Assembly (NCBI GenBank): GCA_022264855.1
Contig: JABYQU010000020.1
Coordinates: forward strand, 434,001-498,000
Source of the DNA: Lenzites betulinus
Taxonomy: Eukaryota > Basidiomycota > Agaricomycetes > Polyporales > Polyporaceae
Length of the DNA: 64,000 nucleotides
Direction: 5' to 3'
The position numbers and the translations under genes were made by a program. The stretch's first letter is position 1, and every line of letters begins with the position of its first letter. A model generated the notes under the pieces. That model was not told where the DNA came from. It made no database searches and saw only the letters and a list, made by a program, of their open reading frames with translations. Positions 46,091 through 58,540 of the stretch are shown in pieces.

Positions 46091-46814
46091 ATGCCCTCGT
46101 ATCGCGCCGTATACAACGTATATCATGGTGTACCTTGCAACCTGTTTGATTGCTCTCCGTGTTCGACTGGGTTATATCTCATGGAATGTGTCCATCTGCT
46201 CTGTCAGAACTTCACGCCCTCTACATGGTGCCGGTGATGATCGATGATCGATGAAGCAGGGTTGTCTACGGCCCTTGCCCCGCTGTGTTGGGCATTCTCA
46301 TCTCCATATAATATTTCAGTTGAAGACTACACGTTTCTCTCATATGTTAAGTGGTGTCATGCAGGCCGGCGAGTTGAACGCTGAACGTTGATCATTCGAG
46401 CTCCCCACGGCGAGGTCACTAGCGTGTATACCATCTGCAGTTCTTAGCCCAAGCTCATTCTGTGAGGATCACTTGCTTCATTAAGGTAGCAGGCCTTGCT
46501 GCTCAGCGCTCATCGGTGCTATTACGATCTATCGTATTTTTTTATATTTTGTTTGTAGTCCAGGTCTGCCCGGAGGGCCGTGCTATTTGAATTACGGCCC
46601 TTATATGTCAAGCGCTCGAGGCGTCAGTCGCGTCTTTTTGGTGACCGTATGTCACGCGTGATGAGCTGTGACCGACGCGACTAATAAGCAGCGCGAGACA
46701 TCTCGGCTTCGCCGCGGCCCTCGATGTGCTCTGCTTGTGTTCGCTGCTCTGACTTCAGTCTGTTCTAAGTGTCTTCTCTCCTTGCCCACCACACAGTATA
46801 CAACGGAAATAACC
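46091..46814. other. Intergenic and WAPL promoter region
   Basis: 0.7 kb, AT-richer than average. It contains a hairpin-forming GGGCCGT...ACGGCCC at about 46576-46602. An in-frame upstream ATG at 46668 could extend WAPL by 49 residues, but the chosen start matches the family better. Confidence 0.4.
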
Positions 46815-49800
46815 ATGCAGCGGACCTACAGCCGCAAGAGAAACCAACGCCGTTCCTACCCCTCGGCGGATGTTGCGGTTGAAGAGCATTCCTCCCCGGA
46901 ACACACCCCAGTTAGACCGCGCAAACGTCAGAAAATCGACGTCGAGGTCGTCATACAATCTCCGCCGAAGAATATGCCCTCACAGAGTTCAGTCCGGAGT
47001 GGCAGTGGTACGTCCTGGTTTGAAATCGACATGAGGTCATTGACCAATTCACTGACATCAGATGGACTGAACGGCATCTCCTCACACGTCCCTGGACCAT
47101 CCAAGTTACCTATACGATCCACCACGCCTCCTGTAGGAGACGCCACGAGCTTGGTCACGCCTCCGCGTGGTCAACTCATACGCGCCGCGACTATCGCCGA
47201 CGAGAGCCAGTACTCTGCGTCGCGACATACCACCAAGAACCTCTCCGACATTTTCTCGTTCGCCACCGAAAAGGCTGACAAAAAATCTTCTCGCAAAGTC
47301 TCCAAGGCTCCCTCTGGGGTTGCACGTCGCATGCTCGCTCGCTCCCGGACAGACGGGAGCGTAATCAGTATCACCAGTTCCAGCGAGCAGGGTGGCAGTG
47401 GCAGTGCAGAGGCACCCTCCATTCACGCGACTCCACGGAAGCTGCGTCCCTTTTATTCCGATAGCGTGTTGGGCTCTCCATCCGGTCGACCTTCGACTCC
47501 TTCGCCCTCCAAGGCGAAGCCCCCCGACGATGTTTCATCTCCTCCTATACGTCCAACGCTGGCCGCTACCAATGTCCGAACATATGCTGGCCAGTCGCGC
47601 TCATTTCTGGTCGCACTCCCGCAGTCTCAAGCGGGGACACTCGGTCTGGAAGCACACTCTCAGGGCCTCATCGACGACACAGGGGTTGTACAAGCGGAGA
47701 GCCAAGAGGACGACTTCGAGATGCGCGAGTCATACACAGAGTTAAGGGAGCGGTGGGGGGTAGACGCGTCAGAAGATGACCCGCGACCACCTTCACCCGT
47801 AGAAGCCTCTCCGTCGCCGAAAGGCAAGGGCAAGAGGAGGAAGGGCTTACGCGAGGAGGCCCCTATGCGTCTTTTACCCAACGGAATGATCAATGATCTG
47901 AAGAGCATTACCGAGTTGCGGAGCAAGGGCGAGAGCCGAAGGTTCCTTGACGAAGTTGGGTACTTGTTTGAAGGATTAGACCCTAAGGGCACCCTTGGGG
48001 TGAGACGGGGGAGGTTAGTGAGAGATCGCGTCGATAGGCCTGCTGCTCACATATGGACAGCGCGTTGGAGATTGTCACAAAGCTGTGTGATATTGACTTC
48101 TCCCGCCGAGCCAAAGCGGCCGATTTTCTTGGTCGTGCATGGGAGGTGCTCAAGGAGTCTGGGGCAGGAGATGGAGACAAGGTATTCCTAACATAGCGCT
48201 TATGTGGTCACCACGAAGCTCACCACACAGCGTAGATCTTAGACTCCATTTTGGTGTTCTATGCGGCCCTTGTGGCACGAGATCCTGCAGATATGGTGGA
48301 TTTAGCCTTGAAGGCCGACTTCGCTACGACGCTCCATCGCATGCTATCTTCTCTGGAACGCTCTAATGACCCACTGTGGCTTATATCCACTAATGCCGGC
48401 AGCTCTGAGCTCAAAGCCGCTGGGATCTCTAAGGCTGAAAATAACATGGTGAGTAGGAAAGATATCATGTGCAACTCGCTGGCTGACTCACTACCAGCTG
48501 AACAACCTCCACCGGCTGATACGGAAGAAATCCGGTCTGCTCGAGGAAACCGACGCTGTATGCCTGATGGTTACGCGCCCGATTTGTGGTACTCATGTAT
48601 GACGTTTTGCAGGTATCTAATCGTTTGCTCATATCTGAATCACTGGCGGCCATATCGCCCTCGGTGCATAATATCTCCCACCTTTCCTCTCTGCTCCACA
48701 GTCTCTCCGTGGAAATCAGCCCCCTCCCTTCGCGCGTGCGAGCGTACACATCCGGTCTCTCCCTATTCCCGCCGCAAGGGCCCACTTCGTTCATGGATAC
48801 GCTATCGCTGATTCATTTGGATAACTGCTTACGACTGCTTGACTCGTGCCTCCTCGGCTCGTGGTCTATATCCTCCGAAGAGCTGGGCGTCCAAAACACT
48901 CAGCTCGATGAACTTCGGAAGCAGGCCTTCGCTGATGCGCTCTTGGCTTTGTGCGTTGCCTGCGACATCGTATGTATCGACAACGAACTCGAGGATCATC
49001 GACCAGCGGGTACGTAGTGCTTTATGAGATGCCAATAATGGGAGCGCTTCTAACCACATCTACGCAGCTAGCAAATGCATGGAGTCATCTCTTCGCGTCT
49101 TGATCAACCTCACTCACGATGACCTATCATGGTGCGACGCGGTTCTCGAGAATGAGCTTTCCATGACGGCAATCATGCACCTCATCGTCATGGCCCAACG
49201 TCAGCGCATGCTGCTGGAGAAGAAAGCACACGCGGAGCAAGGCGATGTTGAAGACGGGGACATTGCGGCCCGCTCTTTGGACAGGATGTGTCTTGCTCTT
49301 GGTTTACTGACGAATCTCGTCCAAGCTTCACCCGATGCAAGGACGGTTATGAATGAAACGCGTGAGTTCTCACTGCACAAAAACAAGCGTATACTGATCG
49401 GGCGTCATTACCAGTTCTCGACTTCGATTGCCCTGGCAAACGCGGGTGTATTAGCGCATGCCGCTGTCCAGGCCGTACGAGCGCGTTGGCATGTCTCGGG
49501 AAGGTCTACGCTCAACACTTGTCCTCATCAAACGAGCTCGACGTCGTCGTGCGTGGCCATATGGCGGTTCTCTTCGGACTCATCATGGACCGCGCCCCCG
49601 TCAACCAACGTACCCTACTCGATGCGCTCCCCGGGACGTCCGATCGCGAAAAGCTCGGGGTTTTGCTCCAGCACGCTCAGGACTTCACCTTGTTCTATGT
49701 CGCTTTGACGCGCAAAATAGCAGAGGCCCGTAGCCACGATGATGACGAGGGCTCTGATGACATGGATAACAGTATGAGCACTCCAGGATACCCCTCAGCG

Positions 49801-49899
49801 AGCCGGAGGGGTAGGACGCTGAGAGATACGAAGGGCGAAGTGGTGGCGAAGGGGGTGGTTTCATTCTTGAAGAGGCTGAGAGACCAGGGCTTCTCGTAA
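46815..49899 (+). CDS. WAPL / Wpl1 cohesin-release factor
   Basis: Nuclear protein that, with Pds5, opens the cohesin ring and removes it from chromatin. Exons: 46815-48013, 48061-48181, 48236-48448, 48498-48557, 48613-49009, 49068-49361, 49415-49899; 922 residues, all in frame. The start MQRTYSRKRNQRRSYP is chosen over an upstream in-frame ATG because a basic RTYSRK start is common in fungal relatives. Residues 1-370 are disordered and Ser/Pro-rich. The conserved WAPL helical domain runs from about residue 355 (PNGMINDLKSITELRSKGES) to the end, with SALEIVTKLCDIDFSRRAKA and the C-terminal VVSFLKRLRDQGFS. The neighbour downstream on the same strand is a Bir1-like gene 460 bp away. Identification rests on this domain; it seems intact. 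Confidence 0.88.
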
Positions 49900-50359
49900 G
49901 CTTTTATGATCTTACAATATCCTTCGTAACCGTACGTATATAAGCCCATGCTTCTCCTGATGTTTATACGCGGGAATAGCAGCATAATTCAGACTACACA
50001 TCAGGACGAGTGCCAACTTGAAGGTGCCATCGGCGTCTCGCCACATTGGCAAAGATGTTAAATTGGCAGGACGTTCCAATTGGAGAAAGAACTAAAGCAT
50101 GTACGACGAAAGCATGTACGGCTGTATGTCTCTGATGCAGACAGACTTCACTCACCCCCTCCTCCCGCCGCGGCTGCCACTCTGCCTGAGGGCTGCACTC
50201 AAGCGTACTTTCAAGCTTAGCGCTCTTAATCGCGTCGGTCACGCACAATCACGCGTGACGTACACGGTCACCACCACCAGATGCGAGCGCCTGTCCGTTG
50301 AACGTGCTCTCTCCTCTCCCTTCCCGTGTCCTTACTTGAACTTCCCGGCAGTGATCGCG
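49900..50359. promoter_or_regulatory. Spacer and promoter between WAPL and the BIR gene
   Basis: 460 bp. A T/C-rich segment at about 50305-50350 precedes the BIR start. No other feature. Confidence 0.35.
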
Positions 50360-53134
50360 ATGGAGTACTGGCAAGCTCGCCTGGACTCGTTTGGATCCAC
50401 CAAGTCAAAACGTTCCAAGGCGTCATCGAGCAAACAAGCCTCCACGTCCTCCGCTAGGTGGCCCCATCCTCCGACATGGAAAGCCACCCCGAACAGTCTT
50501 GCAGAGGCCGGCTTCTACTACAACCCTAGCCCCACCGAATCCGACAACGTCAGCTGTTTCATGTGCAAGAAAAGCCTCTGCGGCTGGGAACCGGAGGACG
50601 ATCCTTTCGAAATCCACTACGATAAATGCAGCCAGGTGTGCGCGTGGGCGGTCGTCCGGTGTCAGAAACCTGACGCGAGCGGACGGTACGCGTCGTATTC
50701 AAGAGTATGACGTGAAAACATTCTTATATGCTTCACAGCTATGATTCACTTGATTCTACACGACATCCGACCAGCAAATCCATGGAGAAGGCTCGATTGG
50801 ACACGTTCGCTAAAGCTCTGTGGCCTCACGACGGTGTGAAGGGTCATGGCGCGAACTCGAAAGCCGTATGTGTATAATGCTCGCGTCGTAGACCTTATAA
50901 CCAACGTATACCTCCGATATAGCTCGCTAAGGCAGGTTTCGTGTGGAACGCGTTGGAGCCTGGCGACGATACAGCCATATGCCTATATTGCAATCTATCT
51001 CTGGGGGGATGGGATGCAGAAGACGATCCTTAGTGAGCCCTATTTCTCTCCATATCCAGAAGGATGTGGTCTCATACAATGATGCTACAGCAAGGAGCAT
51101 TTGAAACGAGATACCAAGCATAAGACTGCGTGTGCATTCCTCAAGGCGTACGCTGGTAACTCCCTGGGGAAGTCAACGTCCAAACGTCCTTCAAAGGCCG
51201 CATCCCGGACATTATCTCGTTCCGTATCGCAGACACTTCAGCCCGTCGTAGCCGACGAACCGGAGGATGATTCGGAGGATGAGCTCGCAGTTGCCCCGTC
51301 TTCAGGAAACGCTCCTTCGAGGACCTCCGGCGCTCGAGCGAGCAAGTCACGATCATCGCGAGCGTCTTCCGCACCTGCAAAGACCCCGGCCTCACGTCGC
51401 TCAACACGTGGAACTGGGACCACTAGCAAGACTCCGGGCAGCAGAAACACGGTAAGCTCGGATGTGGAAGAAACGGACATGGGGAGCGAAAGTGAGACAG
51501 GGCGGAAGGCCGCCAAGTCTAAACGGAAAACGGGAGGGCGGGCGAAGGCGAGGGTCTCGGCTATCGCGGAGGAAGAGGTGGAAGACCAGACTTCGCGACA
51601 CACGCACCCCGCTGAAGATGTAGAGATGCAGGGGGAGGATGAAGAGGAGAAAGCGCCAGTCAAGAAGCGGGGACGTCCGCCCAAGAACGCTCCTGCCACC
51701 AAGCCACCCTCAAAGGCGAAGGCGAAGAAGCGCGTTGACCATGAAGAGACGGATGATGTGGCGGAAACAGACCATGAGCCTGCGCCGCCGCCTCCAAAGA
51801 AGGCGCACACCCGGACACGTTCGAAGGTCAACCTGGAGTCGGAATCCGAGGCCGCGATACCGTCGAAATCCAAGTCGACGCATACAAGGACCAAATCTGG
51901 GTCTAAGACTAAAGTCAAGCACGAGGAAGCAGAAGAGGAGGAGCCTGTTCCTGTATCTCCCCCGAAAAAGAAGAAGGGCAAACAGAAGGCCGCCCCCGTG
52001 CTGCCAGAGGATGAAGACGATGAAGTACCTCCACCGCCCCCTAAGTCGAGAGCCAAAGCATCGGCCGCTTCGCACTCGAAAGTGAAGCCGGAGCCAGACC
52101 ATCCGGCAGAAGACTATTCTCTACCTCTTGTGGACCAGGCCGAATCCGAGCCTCGCGAACGCGCGCCCAGCAGTCGTATCTCTTCACGCTCTCAGAAGGT
52201 ACCATCACGCCGCACTCTTTCGTTATCTGACGATGCGGGATACGCGACGGCGGAACCCCCAGCAGATGCCATGGACGTTGATGCTCATCCCCCTCAGGAG
52301 AATACATCGCGCAAAGCCGCTCCTAACGGCGTCCAGCCAGCGTCGCAGCGCACAGCATCCCGCTCAACTCCCCAGTCAACCGACACGACTAAGCGACCTA
52401 GTCCTGCGCTCCACGGTCTCCCTCGTGGTAGCTCTGCCGCTCCGTCATCCCGGGCGTCATCATCCCGTGGCTTGACAAGGGTCCCCAGCCAGCGATTCGT
52501 CAACAAGGACTCTCTCAAGGTCATCGAAATCGACTCAGATGGCGAGGAGGCGGCTTCTCGAGAGCAGCATGCGCGCAAGCCGAAGACGGCGGAGAGGACT
52601 GTTTCGCTCAGCAGTATGAAGCCGCCGAGCAAGACACCAGGCAAGAAGCTTCAGGTCGAGGTGATCCTCCCGACAAGGCCCAAGGCCCCCTCACGTGCGT
52701 CCGAAGACGTGTTCATGCAAGATCCGTCTCCCGTTGGCCCCGCGAGGATGAAGTCTCCAAGCCCTGCACAGGCTGCTGCAAAGTCAGACCCTCCCGGCAC
52801 GCCCGTGTCCGCCGTCCACCGCTCCGCTCAGGTCTCCCCCGTGCATCCCCCAACAGCTGAAGCTACGCATGTGCCTGAGGACGTTGCGATGCGAGACTCC
52901 GAGCCTGCTGTCGCTGCCGCATCATCCTCGCGAACGTACCACCCTGTGCTCGCGCAGTTCCCGATCGAGAAGATGGCAAGCCTGACGGAGGAAGAGGCGA
53001 GCTTGACGCTGGAGGAGTACATCAGGCGGGAGACGGCGCTGCAGTTCGCGCAGTTCAAGGCGGATACGGAGCGACGAATCGAGGAATTCAAGCAGAAGGC
53101 GGCGGAGGCGAGGAAGCTGATCGAGACGTCGTAA
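50360..53134 (+). CDS. Two-BIR-domain survivin / Bir1-like protein
   Basis: Likely chromosomal passenger complex subunit that directs Aurora B to centromeres. Exons: 50360-50685, 50739-50865, 50923-51032, 51091-53134; 868 residues. BIR 1 has ligands C66, C69, H86 and C94 with the GWEPEDDPFEIH core. BIR 2 has C171, C174, H191 and C202 with GWDAEDDPYKEH. The 600-residue middle is disordered and highly charged, with Lys/Arg-rich blocks and many Ser/Thr-Pro sites, as expected for CDK control. The C-terminus (from about 815) is a predicted coiled coil, TEEEASLTLEEYIRRETALQ onward. Two N-terminal BIRs with a long tail match fungal Bir1/Cut17 rather than short animal survivin. No caspase-inhibitor role is implied. 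Confidence 0.9.
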
Positions 53135-53392
53135 CGCCGCGTAGGAGGCGGGAGACGGAAGAGGAGAGCAGCTGGACTGGTATGTCAACCAGTTTGTCAT
53201 TCCCACGGACACAACTGAAGACGCTGTGCAGTGTTGTAGCATTAAGTTATTCCATTCATCGCTTTCGTGCAGATCCATTCAGGTTCAGCCATACCATGAT
53301 CTCACAGCCAAGTGTGCGCGCATCGCTCGAGCGGACGTTTCGAAGAAGGGTAAAGCACAATGATGATATATGCTGACGCCCGTTCTGATAGG

Positions 53393-54745
53393 TCACAGAG
53401 CGATAGTGACTACAAGAGGCGCGTCGTTTGTAAAGATGGGTAACGAGCGGCCCTTGCGGACATCAAGGAACTGCAGGGATGCGACATCTAGCTTCTCAAA
53501 GTCCGGGACCTTGACCAGCTTCGCTTGGTCCTGAGCGCGGGTTGTCGGCGTGACGGGACCCTTGCTCTCGTGCGACTCCGTGCTCGAGCCTGAGCTAGCG
53601 TCGGAGATGCCTGATGACGAGCCGATGACAAACTTGGTTTGGGTGTCGGCCGGGGTGGGGCTCCGCGACGTCAGAGTCTTCCCCCTGAGCAGGGCGCGGA
53701 CGTCCTTGGCGACGAGAACAGACTCGGTCCGGGGTGCCGCGGGTGCGGGGAAGTACGACGCGGCGGAGTTTTTGACGTATCTGCTGCTGCGCGCGATCTC
53801 CTCGTCGGTCATGGTGAAGGTATCGACGGCAAGGATGCGCACGCGGAGCTCGGGGAGGGTGATGCGCGTGGAGGGGTCGGACGAGAAGATCTCGTAGAGG
53901 ATGTCCTCCGTCTCCTCGGATATGGGCAGCATAGTGCGGAGGTAGCCCGGGTACGCGAGGTACTTGAGATAGTGCTTGTCCTTTGTGGACGCCATGTCCC
54001 ACGGGTTGCGCCCGGCGACGAGGTTGGTGAGGATGACGCCGAGCGACCAGACGTCGCTCGCCTCGGTCGAGAAGGGGTGGAAGTCGTAGTCTTCCCCGAT
54101 GCACTCTGTGAATACCGAAAGGTGAGTGACAACTCATGAACATGGCTAAGATGGGGACTAACCAGGGCTCATATAGTTGGAGCTGCCACAGCCGAAGGAG
54201 TCGCTCATCTTCGCTGTGGTGGCGAGACCGAAATCCCCGAGTCTGACCTCGGTGCCGTCCGCGTTCGTCATGACGTTGTCCGGCTTCAGGTCGCGGTGGT
54301 AGATCCCGTGCTCGTGGCAGTACTGCACCGCGTCGAGCAGCTGGAGGAAGACGCTCTTGATGAGGGCGTCGTTGCGTGCGTATATGCGGCGCTCGATCAT
54401 CGGGTTGAATAGGTCGCCACCCGCGCAGAAGTCGAGCACGATATAGATGAAGTACTCGCACTCGTACGCGTCGTATATGGAGACGACGTTCGGGTGGTCC
54501 GCGACGATGAGCTGGGCGGCAACCTCGCGCTGCTGGTAGCGCCAGCGGCGCGAGTGCGGCTTCGCCTTTTCGATGATCTTCACGGCGTACTCCTGCGGCG
54601 GCGTCTCAGCGTCGGGGGACTCGTCGATGGCGCGGAAGACGACGCCGTATGCGCCCTCGCCGAGCACTTCGACGAGGCGGAATTTTCCGGCGTTGATGGT
54701 TTGACCGAGAAACTCGGGAATCCAGTCGGTAGTGGTGGTAGACAT
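53393..54745 (-). CDS. Serine/threonine protein kinase 1 (tandem pair)
   Basis: Two exons on minus, 54745-54163 and 54105-53393; 431 residues. Complete catalytic set: glycine loop LGEGAYGVVF (28-37), Lys56 in YAVKIIEK, HRDLKPDN (150-157), DFG at 171-173, and SPE in place of APE at the exon junction. The catalytic domain ends near residue 285, followed by a Ser/Thr-rich tail. Sequence style (YHRDLKPDNVM, GGDLFNPMIERR) resembles fungal Ran1/Pat1 and Ksp1/Sks1-type kinases of the nutrient and meiosis pathways; I would not name it further. The next gene upstream is a paralogous kinase with the intron at the same place. A GATATAAG box lies about 150 bp upstream. Confidence 0.9.
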
Positions 54746-55732
54746 GGCGGGGATAGTGTGGGTGGTTGGGGAAGTCGTAGAGGGGTTGGATGGGTATGCA
54801 GGTGTGTGGGTATGCTGAGGGGTGCTGAGGCTTGACCTGCAAGACGACTAACAGTGCTTTGTGATGTCTTCCCATCCCAGAAAACGCCCTGGTCTTATAT
54901 CCTTGGAGCGCGGATACGTGGGGCCAGGCATCGTCTAGGAAAAAGAGAGACGGTCCGCGGACGACGAGCTCCCTTGCGCTATGCGCGTCGGGTCGATGTG
55001 CAAGACCGATGAATATCGCAACCTCCTCGTCGAGCCGCGATATTACCAACCGAAGTCCGCGACAAAGTGGTCCGAAAAGGCAAATGGCGATCGGTAAACA
55101 TAAGGGAGCCGGTCCGTTGACTATGGCCCGATCTGCGGTTCAGATTCTTGCACCTCGTTCCGAGGGAAGAGCTTCCTGATATGTATCGGGTAGGTCGGTT
55201 GCGGGGGGAATCCGCATGCTGACGGTCAGGATTGAAATCCAGCCCACGAGTCCTCAGGCCTCAGCGTTTGGGCGCGCCACAGCTTCAGACTACCTCGGTT
55301 CCTGTTGACATACCCGACATGCTGCTGACAGTTAGGAGTCGACGTATACCATGCATTTGGGGGACGTGCGGCAGTAGATGGTTCGACCACCAGGGATGCG
55401 GCAGCGTTTATACTGATACTAGTCAAACTTGTACATGTGAGCTAGGTTAATTCAGTTGCATGTGAACATCGCCGTTATAATTTTGAACTCGCAGTCTACT
55501 AGGTTGAAATCCGCCCTAGGCTCCGAGGCTGGCTCGGCTAGCTAGACGTTCACGTGGAGGTTGTGCGCATGAATCACCAACTGGACTCTGGGTAGATGAG
55601 GGAACTGAGCAGTCTATTGTGTGGGCTATCGATACAACATGATATACAGATATCAATACACAAAACATACAGGGTCACGAAAAGCACATCCAACGGAAAG
55701 GGGGGTAAATCACATCAACGCGCTCCTTCGCT
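54746..55732. other. Spacer between the tandem kinases
   Basis: Nearly 1 kb with no gene recognised. It includes the promoter of kinase 1 and the 3' end of kinase 2. Confidence 0.4.
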
Positions 55733-57059
55733 CTACTCGGTGAAGAACCGATCCATAAACTTCCTGATGAACCCCGCGGGAGACATAGACCGCCTCCGCT
55801 TCGCAGACGCGCACCCCCCAGGGAGATCCATGTCCAAAAACGAGCCGTGCGGGTCCGCGACTTCCACGCCCATGTACCGCGGGCGCATCTCGGGGGTGTT
55901 CGGCCCCTCGTCGGACTCCAATGACGATGGCGACGGGCGCGAGGCGGCCGTCGAGGATGACGCGGTCGAGCCCTCCTCCATGCGCGTGAGGGACGTAGCG
56001 GTGGACGTCGGGGGCAGGATGTACCGCGCGGCGAACGGCGAGCCCTCGAAGTAGGTCGCGGCGGACGCACGGAGGTACTCGCCCGCGGCGGCGATGAGCG
56101 CGGGGCGCATGAAGAACGTGTCGAGGCCCTCGACTGCGGTGCGCAGCTCGTCGAGCGACATACGGCCGGATCCCATGGACGCGGGGTCGCCGTAAAGAGA
56201 CGGCTCGCGGCGGAAGAGGTGGCGGAGGAGCGCGCCTGCCCCAGGGGAGAGCGGGAGCATCTCCGCGAGGAAGTGGTCGTCGCGCATGAACGCGCGGTAG
56301 CACGCGTCGGATGGGCATGCGTTGTTCCATGGGTTGTGGCCCGAAATCATGGAGGTGAGGATTACGCCGAGTGCCCAGACGTCGTTGGAGCGGGTGTTGT
56401 ATGCGGGGCGGGCGGGGTCCCAGCCGATACATTCTGCGAGTGGGTAAGCACAGTTTGAAGGAGAAGACGTAGGTGAAGGGCATACCTGGAGACATGTAGA
56501 GGGAGCTGCCAGCGCCGTACGTCTTGCTGTACGTATTGGCAGTCGCGAGGCCGAAGTCGGTGAGGTATATGTGCTGGGCGTCCTCGCTGATGAGGATGTT
56601 CTCAGGCTTCAGGTCGCGGTGGTATATCCCGGCGATATGGCAAGCGTCGAGGGCGTCCACGATCTGGAGGAAGAGGTGCTTGATCGTCGCGTCGTCGCCA
56701 CGGTACTCGCGTCGGTTTGAGAGGTAGTTGAATAGATCCCCGCCTCGGCAGTAGTCAAGGACGAGAAAGACGTAGTACTTGTCCTCGATCACGCGGTGGA
56801 GAGTGACAATGTTGGGGTGGCTGGAGAGGCGCTGGTGGAATGCGATCTCCTGGCGCTGGAGGTTAAATCTCCGGGAGCCCTTTTCTGCGCGGACGAGGCA
56901 CTTGACAGCATACTGGGTGGCAGGCGAGTCGGTAGAGGTAGTGTCCTCTGCGAGGAAGATGACACCATTGGAGCCCGAGCCAAGAGTATCGATGAATCTG
57001 AGGCGGCCCCCGTCGATAGTATGGCAGACAAGGTCAGGGATGTTGCAGCTGTGGTACAT
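55733..57059 (-). CDS. Serine/threonine protein kinase 2 (tandem pair)
   Basis: Two exons on minus, 57059-56486 and 56433-55733; 424 residues. Glycine loop LGSGSNGVIF (27-36), Lys53 in YAVKCLVR, HRDLKPEN (147-154), DFG at 168-170 and YMSPECIG at the junction. The C-terminal 110 residues are a Ser/Thr/Pro tail ending in a basic helix, GFIRKFMDRFF. The single intron splits the same Glu codon, in the same phase, as in kinase 1, so the two arose by tandem duplication. The tails are unrelated, so regulation has likely diverged. Ran1/Pat1-like by style; substrate unknown. ATG at 57059 is preferred, since the longer upstream frame has no kinase-like sequence. Confidence 0.9.
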
Positions 57060-57757
57060 GGCGGGGAGGGTGTGAAAAGTTTGAAGAGTGGCGAGACCAT
57101 GGAGGGCCAAGGGGGGGTTGTATGTATGATTTGCGCGCGGACCCGCGTCGAGGCAAGAGCCGCGCGGAGGGAAATCTGGGAAAACTCGAGAAGGCCTGCG
57201 GAGGGCGGCCCAGCCAGATGGGCCGCCATGCGCACAGCGGAAGGCAGCGACTCGCGAGCGGTCGGCGCGGCAGTCCCTTTCGATCCAGGCGGCTGTGCCC
57301 GAACAGGCAGTGGTCAGTTTAGGCGGGATCGCTACGGTGCGCTGCACTCGCACATGCCTCTCGGGAGTGGACGAGCGGCTTGCGATTCGGCCTGAGCGCA
57401 GTCTCGGATGGCAGTTGGACCGTCTGCGCGCGGCTGACGGAGGCGGGACGCAGGAGAGCGGTGTGTGCTAAGCATACACGAGACGCCGCGGCAGGGCGCA
57501 GGAGGTCAGGCTGGGCCGAGGCGCAGTTTCTGGCTGGCGTCCCCTGTGCCAGAGCAGTGCAGGCTGAGTGGGGCACACTAGCGCCCTCCCCTGGCCCAGC
57601 CCTCACCGCGGTTGCGATCGGCGGCCGCGCTGCCCTTAGTAATGACAGTCGATATTAGCAGAACACTCCAATAGCATTGAGAAAGAGCAATGAGACAGCA
57701 CAGACAACCCCAAAATAAAAAACCCGACATCCGATACCCTAGACAGCGCATAGTAAA
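57060..57757. other. Intergenic, no gene seen
   Basis: 0.7 kb, GC-rich. Frames here on both strands have random composition. It ends in AT-rich DNA (57690-57740) next to the 3' end of the unknown gene. Confidence 0.4.
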
Positions 57758-58540
57758 TCACCATCCCAGACAATCTTCAGCCATGCGCATGAAGCTTGCT
57801 TCATCGAATGAGCTTGACGAGTGATCCGCTAAAAACTTCTCCGCGCCGTCTTCCTCGTCGGACATGCCGTTCCCGTTGGAGTACACCGCGACGAGGCTGT
57901 CGTATGACCAAGACATATCCGCACTTCCGGTGGTTGAGGCGCGGTGGGACGGATCGATCCAGCTGCGGCTCTGGGAGTAGGCGGAGGGTGTTGACTGAGC
58001 AGGTGAGCCGGAGTCTGGGCTAGTAGTGGGCATAGAGAGTACAGGTGTACGCGGAGTCCAAGTTGGCAATTCCGACATAGAGCCTCTCAGCGCAGCGGAG
58101 TTGTCGTGACCCAGAGAAGAGGGCGCCTCAGCCTCGACGTGCCTTCTCCGTATGTCGTTCCGAGTGAAAGCAACATCGAGCGGGATGAGGGGCTGTGTTC
58201 GGACCGCGAACGGTGTCGGGTTCTTCTCCATCTCGAACCCCTCCTTGCGTTCGCGGATGTCCCTTCGACGCTGGGCAAACGAAAGAGGCAAGAGGGACAC
58301 CGTGGGGGGCAGAGGTACAGATGTATGCGTCGATGTCAGATCATTCAAGTCTAGGGTACCCTGCGAGAGTGTTGGAACCGTTGAGATAGGCTGGATGGGC
58401 CCAGTGATGCGCCTCTTCTCGGGGACAGAGGCGACCAGTGCCAGCTTGGCGGAGATTTTGCGTAACTTGATCGAAAAGAGACCTTGAGGACGAGCGGGAC
58501 GACGAGTCGATAAGGTGCTTTCTGGTTGCGAGACAGCCAT
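57758..58540 (-). CDS. Unknown protein (260 residues)
   Basis: Single exon beginning MAVSQPESTLSTRRPARPQG. An ATG at 58609 would add 23 hydrophobic residues (CCYTLAVLSLSSLLYL), which could be a signal anchor. I prefer the inner start because the extension is separated in composition from the rest. A basic helix near residues 22-45 (FSIKLRKISAKLALVASVPE) and a heptad-like QRRRDIRERKEGFEMEK at about 90-106 are the structured-looking parts. The remainder is Ser/Thr/Pro-rich and ends in an acidic patch and FMRMAEDCLGW. No family recognised. Confidence is moderate because composition and length fit a gene. Confidence 0.6.
   Translation of the reverse strand: MAVSQPESTLSTRRPARPQGLFSIKLRKISAKLALVASVPEKRRITGPIQPISTVPTLSQGTLDLNDLTSTHTSVPLPPTVSLLPLSFAQRRRDIRERKEGFEMEKNPTPFAVRTQPLIPLDVAFTRNDIRRRHVEAEAPSSLGHDNSAALRGSMSELPTWTPRTPVLSMPTTSPDSGSPAQSTPSAYSQSRSWIDPSHRASTTGSADMSWSYDSLVAVYSNGNGMSDEEDGAEKFLADHSSSSFDEASFMRMAEDCLGW

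Noticed and set aside
51238..52056. 272-codon minus frame
   Set aside because: Antisense of the Lys/Ser-rich middle of the Bir1-like protein; Ser/Phe/Gly-rich shadow.
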